Below the pieces are notes generated by a model. The model had not been told where the DNA came from, did no database searches, and saw nothing but the letters and a program-made list of their open reading frames with translations. A program made the translations under genes and the position numbers. A DNA stretch of 64,000 bases. Source: Deltaproteobacteria bacterium (lineage in GTDB: Bacteria > Desulfobacterota > Desulfuromonadia > Desulfuromonadales > Geopsychrobacteraceae). Positions 11,837 to 20,858 of the stretch are shown piece after piece. Each line of letters opens with the position of its first letter. Positions within the stretch are counted from its first letter, which is position 1. The stretch is from positions 1-64,000 of the forward strand of contig JAGYPB010000009.1 in the NCBI GenBank assembly GCA_018399135.1. The letters run 5' to 3'.

Positions 11837-12352
11837 ATGGAAGAGTTGAAAAATATTATTCGTGATATCCCCGATTTTCCTAAAAAAAGGGATTATCTTC
11901 AAAGATGTCACCACCTTGCTGGCCGATGCAAAAAGTTATCAGCGGATGATTGACTTGCTAGCCCATCGCTATATCGGCGAAAAAATTGATCAGATTGTCG
12001 GCATTGAAGCCCGCGGATTTATTCTGGGGCAGCATTCTGGCGTATAAACTAGGTACCGGTATCACTCTGTGCGAAAGTCGGGAAAAACTCCCCTACAAAA
12101 CTCATCAGGTGACCTATGATCTTGAGTATGGCAGCGATGTCCTTGAAATCCATGAAGACGCCTCTGCTAAAGGCGATAGGGTCATTATTGCCGATGATCT
12201 GCTTGCTACCGGCGGCACCATGGCCGCGGTTATTAACTTCAACCGTACAGGTGCTGACCTGGTTGAATGTGCTTTTCTGGCAGAACTGGAATTTCTCAAT
12301 GGTCGCAGTAAACTTCCAGAGGACAAAGGTTTTCAGTCTGTTGACGTTCTGA
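11837..12352 (+). CDS. apt: adenine phosphoribosyltransferase, at least three frameshifts
   Basis: IIRDIPDFP / [47 protein letters not shown] / [19 protein letters not shown]...[16 protein letters not shown] / VFSLLTF. Confidence 0.87.
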
Positions 12353-12406
12353 TTGCGGCGTCACCGGGTTGCCCCAACTAGCGGATTCATGTATAAGCCT
12401 TCATAC

Positions 12407-12480
12407 GACCCCCATAGCTCAGCTGGATAGAGCGACTCCTCCTAAGGAGTATTGAGGTTCGAATCCTCCTGGGGTCGCCA
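12407..12480 (+). tRNA. tRNA-Arg (anticodon CCT), structure slightly defective as sequenced
   Basis: GACCCC...GGGGTC-G-CCA, D-arm AGCTCAGCTGGATAGAGC, anticodon region ACTCC TCCTAA GGAGT, T-arm GAGG TTCGAAT CCTC. Confidence 0.9.
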
Positions 12481-12506
12481 TTTTTATTATATATTAATAA
12501 ATTGAC

Positions 12507-12638
12507 AGGAGGATTCGAAGCGCAGCGAACGTGTTGACTGAATGTTAGAAGAGCGGTCATGGATGGCCGCGGCAGAGCGTAGGGGAGCCGACGCAGGAAC
12601 CGCCGTGATGGCGGTGACGTAGTGGGCGAATCCTCCCT
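12507..12638. repeat. Structured element with terminal inverted repeats GGAGGATTCG/CGAATCCTCC downstream of tRNA-Arg
   Basis: 10-bp perfect TIRs at 12508-12517 and 12627-12636; internal hairpins GCGGTCATGGATGGCCGC and ACCGCCGTGATGGCGGT. Confidence 0.7.
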
Positions 12639-12656
12639 GGTCGTGCCGGGTAGCAT

Positions 12657-12702
12657 AAGAAAAACGGCTGTTCAGGAGTGATCTTGACAGCTGTTTTTCT
12701 TA
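12657..12702. terminator. Bidirectional Rho-independent terminator
   Basis: AAGAAAAACGGCTGT...CAGCTGTTTTTCTT long inverted repeat. Confidence 0.75.
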
Positions 12703-12771
12703 TTTCTGACATATGAATTCACCGCACCCACCATCACCCGTCTGGTGATCATGTCGTAAGCCATCAGGGGT

Positions 12772-13133
12772 TTAGCCGTAACGCCTGATCGACGCTCTTA
12801 TTACTGTGGTACCGCTTTGAGAGAAGACATTTAACACGATAACGCCCGCAACGATCAGCAATATCCCGATTATCGCGGCAGCATCCAACTTGACCAAAAC
12901 CACCCAGGCAATCAGGGAAATCAACGCAATGCCGACACTCCGACCAGATGGCATAAGCACACCCACCGGGATGGTCTTTGAGGGTTAAGGAGAGAAAGAA
13001 AAGGCGGTTGAGTAGCCGATGACGACAATCACCGACGGCCACAGGCGGGTAAACCCTTCTGCTGACTTTAAAGCCGACGTTCCAATGACTTCGCTGACGA
13101 TGGCTGCCGAGAGGAAACCCACTGTTGCATCAT
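12772..13133 (-). CDS. SMR family (EmrE/SugE-like) transporter, frameshifted
   Basis: [25 protein letters not shown] plus upstream pieces FFFLSLTLK and AYAIWS in other frames. Confidence 0.75.
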
Positions 13134-13187
13134 CACACACCCTTTGTGGTTAGAGACGTGTCCGCCTGAATGAAACGGATCTGAAAT

Positions 13188-13227
13188 AAAAACCCTCGTG
13201 CGGAGGGGGTGCACGAAGGGTTTTTTT
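13188..13227. terminator. Terminator-like inverted repeat upstream of the SMR gene
   Basis: AAAAACCCTCGTGC...GCACGAAGGGTTTTTTT. Confidence 0.65.
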
Positions 13228-13462
13228 GGAAGCTGCATGAGCCCCCTGATTGAAAGACTACCCCAGCCGGGACTTTGGGGCAAGTAATAATCGACAGAAA
13301 AGCTGCACCCCAACCAGACGCACCGACGTTACGAATTGGGTAGATGAATGAACAGGCTGAAGGGCTGACGAGCTTCGATAAATAAAAAAGGATCTTTTCA
13401 CAAAGCGCATTTGCTGTGCTATGACACTATGTGCAGGATGCGAATATACTTACTTGAACGGT

Positions 13463-14450
13463 ATGTTGTTGTCCAAACTTACGCCCCCTGATGTTCAGGA
13501 TCGTTCTGACTTTATGCGCAGACTCTTCATTATTCTGATTCCTTTTATGTTCGTTTTTCTCTGACACTGGCTTTATTGCCGCCAAATATGCTCTGGCCTT
13601 TTATCGAGCCCTTGTTTTCTGTTGATCAGATGGTGCTGACGATTGTTGCCTTTCTGGTGCTATGTCAGGTTTTCCGCGCCGGGCGTCTGACAGGGTACTC
13701 AGACTGGTCACCAGATGATTGCCGGATTACTGATCCACGGAACCTATCTCGGTGGCGTTTTTGCGGCCATTAAATGGGGGATGCCGCAGGAGTCACAGCG
13801 ATTATTGTCGGAGTGCAACCCGTTCTGACGGCCGCAGTGGGGCGCTTCTGGCTGGGAGAATCCTGAGGAGGGTACAGTGGTTAGTTTGTTGCTCGGGTTG
13901 GCGGGCGTGACCACCGTGCTGCTCAGCAGTAATCGACCTGATAGTTTTGAATTTTCCTGGCCTGCAACGTTCGCAGCCTTGATGGCTCTGATCGGTATAT
14001 CCTTAGGTACACTTTTATCAAAAGCGTTTTGGAAAAATATCAATCTGCTGGCTGGTTCCTTGTAGTCACTACATCGGGGCGGCTGCTTTAATGGCATTGC
14101 TGGCAGGTTTGTTTGAAGACTGGCACATTGAATGGGATGTGCAACTGATCCTCGCACTTGCCTGGCTGGTTTTCGGAATATCGGTCGTAGCCATCCTGCC
14201 GCTGATGTACATGATCCGTGAAGGGGAAACGTCCCGCGTGTCGTCAGCTATTTTTATCTGGTTCCTCCCGGGTGGCGGCCAGGAAGCCTGGCTGCTATTT
14301 GATGAAACCCTGACCATCCCAGGCATCTGTGCCATGGTTGTCACCGTTCTCGGAGTGTACCTCGTGACCAAAAACAAGCTGTCATCCAAAAGTCCCCAGT
14401 TAAGCGGAACGCTCAGAGCAACAAATAGACAATCTGGCAAGTTTCGAGAT
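13463..14450 (+). CDS. EamA/DMT family transporter, frameshifted; ends approximate
   Basis: LLIHGTYLGGVFAAIKWGMPAGVTA-, VSLLLGLAGVTTVLLSSNRPDSFEFSWPATFAALMALIGISLGTL, MALLAGLFEDWHIEWDVQLILALAWLVFGISVVAILPLMYMIREGE across frames. Confidence 0.72.
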
Positions 14451-14475
14451 CATCGTGCTGCCAAAAGGAGAGGTC

Positions 14476-14879
14476 ATGGATCAGAGTGTCAAAATCCCCC
14501 AGTTTACTGACGATCAGGTCGCTGCCGGCTTCCCCAGTCCCGCTGCCGATTACTGCGAGAGCCGTCTGGATCTCAATGATCTGTGTGTGAAACACCCGGC
14601 CGCGACGTTTTTTGTCCGGGCCCAAGGATTCCATGATCGATGCCGGTATCTTCCCCGGAGATGTCATTGTGGTGGATCGGTCGCTCACCGCCAAGCATGG
14701 TGATATCGTTATTGCACCTTCAACGGTGAGCACACCATCAAAAAGTTTGAAACCAAACCGACCTTACGATTGGTGCCGATGAACAGCAACTACACGCCCA
14801 TCGAGATACCCGAAGGCACTGACTTTCAGATTTTCGTCGCTTACTCACACGGTTCATGCCCCGCAGAACCTGGGTGAAT
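14476..14879 (+). CDS. umuD: UmuD-like S24 (LexA-type) peptidase, frameshifted
   Basis: [61 protein letters not shown] reconstructed over frames. Confidence 0.82.
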
Positions 14880-16145
14880 CATGATGCACTGGTCGATTGC
14901 AACAACTTCTATGTCAGCTGTGAACGACTTTCAGCCCTCGCCAGCTGAGTGGCTCAGCCGGTGGTGGTTCTGTCCAACAACGATGGCTGTGTTGTTGCCC
15001 GTAGCCCTTGAAGCCAAAATCCTTGGGATCAAGATGGCGGTACCTGCCTTCCAGATTGCCGATCTGACTGAAAAAGCACAACATCAAGGTCTACTTTCCA
15101 ACTACGCCCTCACTTAAGCGATATTTCCTCCCGGGTGATGGGCGACCCTTGAATCCCTGGCACCACAGATCGAAGTCGAGCTCCATCGATGAAGCCTCTG
15201 ACCTGGCGGGGTTTTCCCGGATGGGCTCTTCGGAGGACTATGGTCGTATGGTGCAGCAGACATTAAACAGCATATCGGCGTCCCGGTTTGAAGCCGGGAT
15301 TGCTCCTACCAAAACTCTGCAAAACTGGCCAATCATGCGGCCAAAACCTACAAGGCAACCGGCGGGGTGGTCGATCTGTCCTGTTTCGAGCGGCAACAGA
15401 AACTGACAGAGCTTGCTGCCCGTCGGTGAAATCTGGGCGGGCCGCAAGACCAGCCCAGAAGCTGCTACAGCAAGGCATAAAAACCGTCCTGCAGCTATCC
15501 TGGTAAGTGATACCACCAGAGCGCGCAGAATCGGCTCTATCAATCTGGTCAAAACCATCGATGAGCTCAACGGGATCATCCGTTACGCCATGGAAGAAGA
15601 GCCCGATACCCGCAAGAGTTGATGTGCTCGCGCTCCTTTTGCCGAAAAATGACCGACCATGACACCTTGCGCCAAACCATCTGCAGTTTGCTGCTCGTGC
15701 TGCTGAACGCCTGCGCAGCGAAAAACCTCGGCCTGTCGCAGTCGTCCAGGTCTTTATCCGTACTCCAGCCAGTTCAACAGCAATGGATCCCACGTACTCC
15801 AACAGCTACTGCCAAGCTCTCCACACCCACCAGCGATACCCGCACCATCACCATGACCTGCACCGACTTGTTCGATCTCCATCTGGAAAGAGGGTTACCG
15901 CCATGCCGCCCGGCGTGATGCTTGGAGAGTTTTGTGACCAGGCAGCCATCCAGCATGATCTGTTTACCGATCACACCGCCCCGCTGAAATGACAGCCTGA
16001 TGTGCGCGGTCGATAAATCAATCAAGCGAGCCGCAGTAAGGTCTGGTTTGCCGGTCAACGTTCCCGGAAGGACTGGTTCATGAAACGCGCCAATCTGTCT
16101 CCCGGCTACACCACCCGCTGGAGGGATATCCCAAAGGTGAGTTAG
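14880..16145 (+). CDS. umuC: UmuC-like Y-family DNA polymerase subunit, frameshifted
   Basis: LVDCNNFYVSCER, VVVLSNNDGCVVARS, EAKILGIKMAVPAFQIADL, SIDEA-DLAGFSRMGSSEDYGRMVQQT, GIAPTKTLA over frames; C-term RWRDIPKVS; follows umuD. Confidence 0.83.
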
Positions 16146-16370
16146 TCGTGAAGAGGCGTGCACTGTCTGACACTTTTTTTATAGTTTATTTGTAACTATT
16201 CGCAGTGGGCAGTAAAAATGCAAATCGTGTCTGTTCAGCACACCAAGCAGGTGCGCAATCAGCCACGATATAATTGTAGCCACGATTCCAGCGGCCAGGA
16301 GGTCGTCTTTGGGTTACGACAACAAGCAATTGACAGATCAACAGGTTGCTGTTATAAAAACGCCTCATGC

Positions 16371-16445
16371 GGGCGGGTTAGCTCAAAGGAGAGCATCTGG
16401 CCCACACGCGAAGGGTCACTGGTTCGATCCCAGTACCGCCCACCA
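16371..16445 (+). tRNA. tRNA-Val-like (probable CAC), imperfect as sequenced
   Basis: GGGCGG.../CCGCCC-A-CCA acceptor, TTAGCTCAAAGGAGAGC D-arm, perfect T-arm ACTGG TTCGATC CCAGT; anticodon stem degraded (CTGGCCCACACGCGAAG). Confidence 0.65.
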
Positions 16446-16453
16446 AAAACACG

Positions 16454-16489
16454 AGACTCAGGCTTACGACTTGAGTCTTTTTTTTTTTG
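16454..16489 (+). terminator. Rho-independent terminator after the tRNA
   Basis: AGACTCA-ggcttacgact-TGAGTCT followed by a long T run. Confidence 0.85.
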
Positions 16490-16526
16490 TTCAGGCTCTG
16501 ATACCTGCTTAAAAGGATGATAAATC

Positions 16527-16691
16527 ATGCGTTATATCTGCACCTGCTGTGGCTATAAAAAGTTTATGACCCCGAGCAGGGTGATGCTCTGAATAATGTT
16601 CTTCCTGGTGGCAGAATTTGCCGATTTGCCGCCGGAATGGGTGTGCCCTTTGTGTTACGCAGAACGGGATCAGTTCGACCCTCTGGATTAG
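16527..16691 (+). CDS. rubredoxin, frameshifted
   Basis: MRYICTCCGYK-YDPEQGDALNNV...EFADLPPEWVCPLCYAERDQFDPLD reconstructed from adjacent frames. Confidence 0.82.
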
Positions 16692-16695
16692 CTGG

Positions 16696-16832
16696 AGGGT
16701 ATCTGTTCAGCACAGGATCGGGGATCCTATGTCAAGGGACGCTTTTCGTCATCCATGACCGCTTGTTGTCGCCGTCCATGGCGACAAACACCCTTGCCAC
16801 AGGAACCCTGATCCTGCGCAAGGACTACAGCT
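16696..16832. repeat. Palindromic MITE/REP-like intergenic element
   Basis: 28-nt imperfect inverted arms 16710-16737 / 16792-16819 (about 5 mismatches); inner hairpins GTCATCCATGAC and TTGTCGCC-gtccat-GGCGACAA. Confidence 0.65.
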
Positions 16833-16880
16833 GAATAGTTACGCTGGAGGTAGAAATCTCTTTTATGCAGACGTTTAGCT

Positions 16881-18038
16881 CTACAGCTGTTTCAATCGCT
16901 CGATCAATTCACCAATCTGATTTGTTTCTATGTTACCGAAAGCCAGGCGTAAATAAGACTTGAGGCCGGGGCCGAAGGCTTCCCCCGGCAGACAAATGAT
17001 TCCCGCCTTGTCCAGCAGGTTGCGTGCGGCCTGGCGACTGTTCATGTCGCCCCAGGGATGTTTGATCCAGGCGAAAAAAGAACCACTGGCGATTAATTCA
17101 AATTCATTGATGCCGGCGCTGAAGCTCGCAGTAACGGCGGCATGGCGCTGTTGCATTATCACCGTGTTTTCCACAATCCAGCTATCCAGATGACAACATC
17201 CATACTGCAGCGCCAGTTGGGTCGGGCGCGGCTGACAGACCACCATGCTGTCCTGGATTTTTAATGCTTGTTCGATTAGTTCAGCACTGCCGATCAGGGC
17301 GCCACAGCGTAGGCCGGTCAGAGCAAAGGTTTTTCCGAAAGAAGCGATATGAACAAAGTGGTGATGCCAGTTGCTGCGGGTAAAGAGTTGGTGCGGTGTG
17401 GAGCCGATGAAGCAATTATAGGTTTCGTCAATGAGCAGCACAATTGAGCGCGACTGCGCCAGATCAAAAAGTTGTTCCAGTTGCTGCGGTGGGATAATTG
17501 CCCCGGTGGGGTTGCTGGGCGACACCAGCAGAATCGCACGGGTTCTGGGGGTGATTTTTTCTTCAATGGCGGCAAGGTTCGGCAATCCACCGCTGTTTGC
17601 ATCGAAGGGAATATATTGCGAATTGACCCCATAGCTTTGCAGCGCCATCAAATGATCAAAATAGGCCGGCAGGGGAACGATCACTTCATCCCCAGGCTGG
17701 CACAGGCACAGCATGGCGAGCCAAAATGCCTGGCTGGCACCGATAGTCAGACAAATCTGGTCGGGGTAGAGAACACTCTGGTAGTGGCGTTGATACCAAT
17801 GGCACAGATCAGCTCGAACCTCTGCTAACCCCTCATCAGGGCTGTAGCGATAGGTGGCCGGGTCATCGAGGGCTTGGTGCAGATGAGCAATGAGCTCAGG
17901 TGCCGGCGGATAGTTGGGTACCGCCTGACAGAGATCGAGTAATGGATATTTAGCAGCGGTATCACATTCACCAAGCCAGCTTTTGACTTCGGTAATTGGC
18001 GGTGCTTGTATCTGTCGTAACCAGCTGTTGATGTTCAT
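16881..18038 (-). CDS. class I/II PLP-dependent aminotransferase
   Basis: YRYSPDEGLAEVRADLCHWY, VSPSNPTGAIIPP, ASFGKTFALTGLRCG. Confidence 0.92.
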   Translation of the reverse strand: MNINSWLRQIQAPPITEVKSWLGECDTAAKYPLLDLCQAVPNYPPAPELIAHLHQALDDPATYRYSPDEGLAEVRADLCHWYQRHYQSVLYPDQICLTIGASQAFWLAMLCLCQPGDEVIVPLPAYFDHLMALQSYGVNSQYIPFDANSGGLPNLAAIEEKITPRTRAILLVSPSNPTGAIIPPQQLEQLFDLAQSRSIVLLIDETYNCFIGSTPHQLFTRSNWHHHFVHIASFGKTFALTGLRCGALIGSAELIEQALKIQDSMVVCQPRPTQLALQYGCCHLDSWIVENTVIMQQRHAAVTASFSAGINEFELIASGSFFAWIKHPWGDMNSRQAARNLLDKAGIICLPGEAFGPGLKSYLRLAFGNIETNQIGELIERLKQL

Positions 18039-18071
18039 GGGCCTATCCGTTTCACTGGTTGTAAAATGACG

Positions 18072-18812
18072 TCAAAGGATGCCTTGCAGATATGGAATGA
18101 TGTCGGTTTTAATCGGCATAAAGTAAACATTGTCATCATGGCTCTGGGCGAACTTCAGGGTCTTGAGCGCAAATTCACGATTCCATTCCAGGGTAGCCGT
18201 GAAGTCGCGGGGGAATATTGCGTGGTTTTTGTTCTCCCAATAGCTGCGGCTGCTGTCGGTAAGAACGGGCGACACGCCCCAGTATACGGTGGTGTTACGA
18301 ATAAACCCCTGATAAATCTCCATCAAACGCAGATCAAAAAAAGGTTGGGTAAAAAACCCATCGGCGCCGGCATCTTGCTTGGCACGCATATAATCAATTT
18401 CATCCTTAATGCCACTACGATAGGGGTCGATGCCTGCATAGATGGTCAGTTCAGGGCATTCGCGTTTAAGGCGCCGAATCAGTTCGAGGGAACTGGTTCG
18501 GTAATAAGTGTGTTTTATCTCCTGCGGGGGGTCGCCGTTAATAATTAACACCGCCTCGATTTTACTGTCACCTAGTTGTTCAATAATCGGCAGGGGTGCA
18601 TCAGGATTAAAATCTATAGCACGTAAATGGGGGATAGTGCGGGGAACGTATTCGCCGGCAATGGCGCACCCCTGCCAGCTGCGCATATCAAAACGCAAGA
18701 TATCAGGGATGTTGATCCTTTTCACTGCAGGGAAATGCCGGTGTACCATTTCCAGTTCTTTACGCAGGGAAGGTTCACTTCGGGGGACAAGTTCCAGTGA
18801 AATTTCAGTCAT
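18072..18812 (-). CDS. methylenetetrahydrofolate reductase family protein (short form)
   Basis: 246 aa; RINIPDILRFDMRSW..., AGIDPYRSG...DAGADGFFTQPFFD typical of the MTHFR barrel. Confidence 0.75.
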   Translation of the reverse strand: MTEISLELVPRSEPSLRKELEMVHRHFPAVKRINIPDILRFDMRSWQGCAIAGEYVPRTIPHLRAIDFNPDAPLPIIEQLGDSKIEAVLIINGDPPQEIKHTYYRTSSLELIRRLKRECPELTIYAGIDPYRSGIKDEIDYMRAKQDAGADGFFTQPFFDLRLMEIYQGFIRNTTVYWGVSPVLTDSSRSYWENKNHAIFPRDFTATLEWNREFALKTLKFAQSHDDNVYFMPIKTDIIPYLQGIL

Positions 18813-18832
18813 TTTGTCTCCTGAAAAGTAAT

Positions 18833-19378
18833 TTAGGGCTTTTCTGCAATGATTTCTCCACTAAAGCGATAAATTTCGGTATCAGGGGCATGCCACATGT
18901 CTGTTGACAGCCCGGCTTTGTTACAGGTCTGACGCAAAAAAGTCAAGGCATCCCAATGGTGCTCGCTGGCAACCTGGGGGAGCAGAACCCCACGGTTGAA
19001 CCCATTTTCAAGGTAGATGCCATGCACGCCGATGATGATGTCGTCAGGACCGGAAATCTTCTCAAGTGGTGATAGTATGGTAATTTCTATTTTAACCAGA
19101 TCCAGTTCAGATCTGGTCAGAGGAGCAAAGCGCGGATCTTCGGTCGCAGCGGCGACAGCCATCAGCGCTACTTCCTTATACAATGGTCGGCGTGATTGAA
19201 AATTACCGATGCAGCCGCGCAGTTGTCCATCCATTATAAGCGTGACAAAACACCCTGATCGCTCATTCAGGGATTGCTCTTCCCGGGGCGCGGGTGTGCA
19301 GGGCAGCTGTTCCAGCTCATGTTCAATGGCGCTTCGCGCTATCCCCAGCAGAACTTGCGTTGCGACGTCGGATATCAT
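18833..19378 (-). CDS. AMMECR1 family protein
   Basis: GCFVTLIMDGQLRGCIGNFQSRRPLYKEVALMAVAAATEDPRFAPLT. Confidence 0.92.
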   Translation of the reverse strand: MISDVATQVLLGIARSAIEHELEQLPCTPAPREEQSLNERSGCFVTLIMDGQLRGCIGNFQSRRPLYKEVALMAVAAATEDPRFAPLTRSELDLVKIEITILSPLEKISGPDDIIIGVHGIYLENGFNRGVLLPQVASEHHWDALTFLRQTCNKAGLSTDMWHAPDTEIYRFSGEIIAEKP

Positions 19379-19465
19379 GGTGACTCCCTGAATAGATAAA
19401 GTTGTTTTTCATCGACGAGATAACTTATAGTTGCTGCTCGCTTTCGACGCAACCGTTTTAATATC

Positions 19466-19545
19466 GTATTTGTTCAGCACCGGGTCGGGAAACCTGTGGC
19501 AAGTTGAGAGCTGGACAGCTGCATCAATATTCCAAAGCAACAGCT
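19466..19545. repeat. Shortened copy of the 16696-16832 element
   Basis: GTATTTGTTCAGCACCGGGTCGGGAAACCTGTGGCAAG aligns with GTATCTGTTCAGCACAGGATCGGGGATCCTATGTCAAG; shared ACAGCTGAAT...GTT right end; core missing. Confidence 0.5.
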
Positions 19546-19581
19546 GAATGTTGATTTGAAAGCCGGTGAAAGGGTTATCTG

Positions 19582-20853
19582 TTGGTACGATTTTTTGGAT
19601 TTTTATCGATCGTTCTCATCCTGCTTGTTGTCGGTGGATGTGCTCTTCGTCCACCTGTTGCATGGGTTAAGGATGACACGCCTCTCAGCGTTCAGCAGAA
19701 AATCCGGCTTGGCCAGATATTGAGCAATACCCTTGTCCAATATCTTGGGGGTGATTATCCCGAGACCGCTCTTGAAAGCTATGTCAATCAGGTTGCCCGG
19801 TCTTTGATGACAGATAATGGCAGCTTGTTAAAAAAGATCAGGATAGCCAATCATTCTGATTCATATTCTTTTGCATTGCCGGGGGGGGTTGTCGTCGTTA
19901 CGCGCGGTCTGTTGCATGGCCTTGAGTCTGAACCCCAACTTGCTGCCCTGTTGGCTCGTGAAATCGGTCATTTCCAGGCAGGTTTTGTAACGGAAAGGTT
20001 GAGACCCCTGATTCGTGGTCGCGCTGTTTTTTTGCAGGATGTGCATCCTGGAGGTCAGCACTATTCACAACGATTATTGTTAATACGAGAACTGACCGAT
20101 GTCACGCTGCGTAAGGCATTTGGAGGAGAGAAGGACAATAACGCTGATATTGCAGCTATCGATGTGCTGGTGCGTGGTGGCTATCCCTTAAACGGTTTTT
20201 TTGAGCTGAATGACATATGGCAGCGCCTGAGCCGGACTGACATAGAGGGCAGTCAGTTAGCCCACCCTTATCAATTGTCTGCGCTGCGGTTGCAAGCGGC
20301 CCGTGACTATATAGACGCAACCTATCCCGGCTATCGTGGTACTAAAGGTCTTGATTCTATCACCCATGTCCAGCAGTTGGTAAATCCTCAATCCTTGGCG
20401 GTTGCCTATCAATTATATGATCAGGCTCGCTCTGCTGAAGCGGCGGGAGAGCAAACAAAAGCCATGCAGTTATACCATCAGGCGATTCGACAGCAGCCCC
20501 AGAGTCTGCTGCTGACGGCGTTGGGGATGGCTTATCTGCGCGGCGAGGACCTGATCCCGGCACGGCGTTATTTGCGTCAGGCGGTTACGGTCGCTGCGGA
20601 TTTTTATCAGTCACGACTGGGCCTTGGTTACATTCATCTGCGCCGCTCTGAATGGTCGGATGCCGTCGCAGAAATAGAGGCGTCGCTGGCTCTGTTGCCG
20701 ACATTACAAGGAGTTTTTCTCCTGGCGGAAGCAGAAGAGGGGCGTGGCAACGGTGATCGCGCCCGCAACCTGTATCGGCATCTGCTGGAAGTTGATGGCC
20801 GCAGTGCGCTCGGGCGTGCCGCCACTGAGCGGTTGCGTCAGTTACCGCGCTGA
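19582..20853 (+). CDS. M48-family-like metalloprotease-related lipoprotein with TPR repeats
   Basis: N-terminal lipobox-like VVGGCAL; YSFALPGGVVVVTRGLLHGLESEPQLAALLAREIGHFQ; C-terminal TPRs. Motif reads REIGH rather than canonical HEXXH. Confidence 0.8.
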   Translation: MVRFFGFLSIVLILLVVGGCALRPPVAWVKDDTPLSVQQKIRLGQILSNTLVQYLGGDYPETALESYVNQVARSLMTDNGSLLKKIRIANHSDSYSFALPGGVVVVTRGLLHGLESEPQLAALLAREIGHFQAGFVTERLRPLIRGRAVFLQDVHPGGQHYSQRLLLIRELTDVTLRKAFGGEKDNNADIAAIDVLVRGGYPLNGFFELNDIWQRLSRTDIEGSQLAHPYQLSALRLQAARDYIDATYPGYRGTKGLDSITHVQQLVNPQSLAVAYQLYDQARSAEAAGEQTKAMQLYHQAIRQQPQSLLLTALGMAYLRGEDLIPARRYLRQAVTVAADFYQSRLGLGYIHLRRSEWSDAVAEIEASLALLPTLQGVFLLAEAEEGRGNGDRARNLYRHLLEVDGRSALGRAATERLRQLPR

Positions 20854-20858
20854 ACTGT

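Noticed and set aside
13130-13340. Possible guanidine riboswitch upstream of the SMR transporter
   Set aside because: A terminator-like hairpin is present, but I could not find the guanidine-I core motifs, the ACGR-loop pair of guanidine-II, or guanidine-III sequence on the minus strand. Sequence errors in this block make it undecidable; an Infernal search on corrected sequence would settle it.
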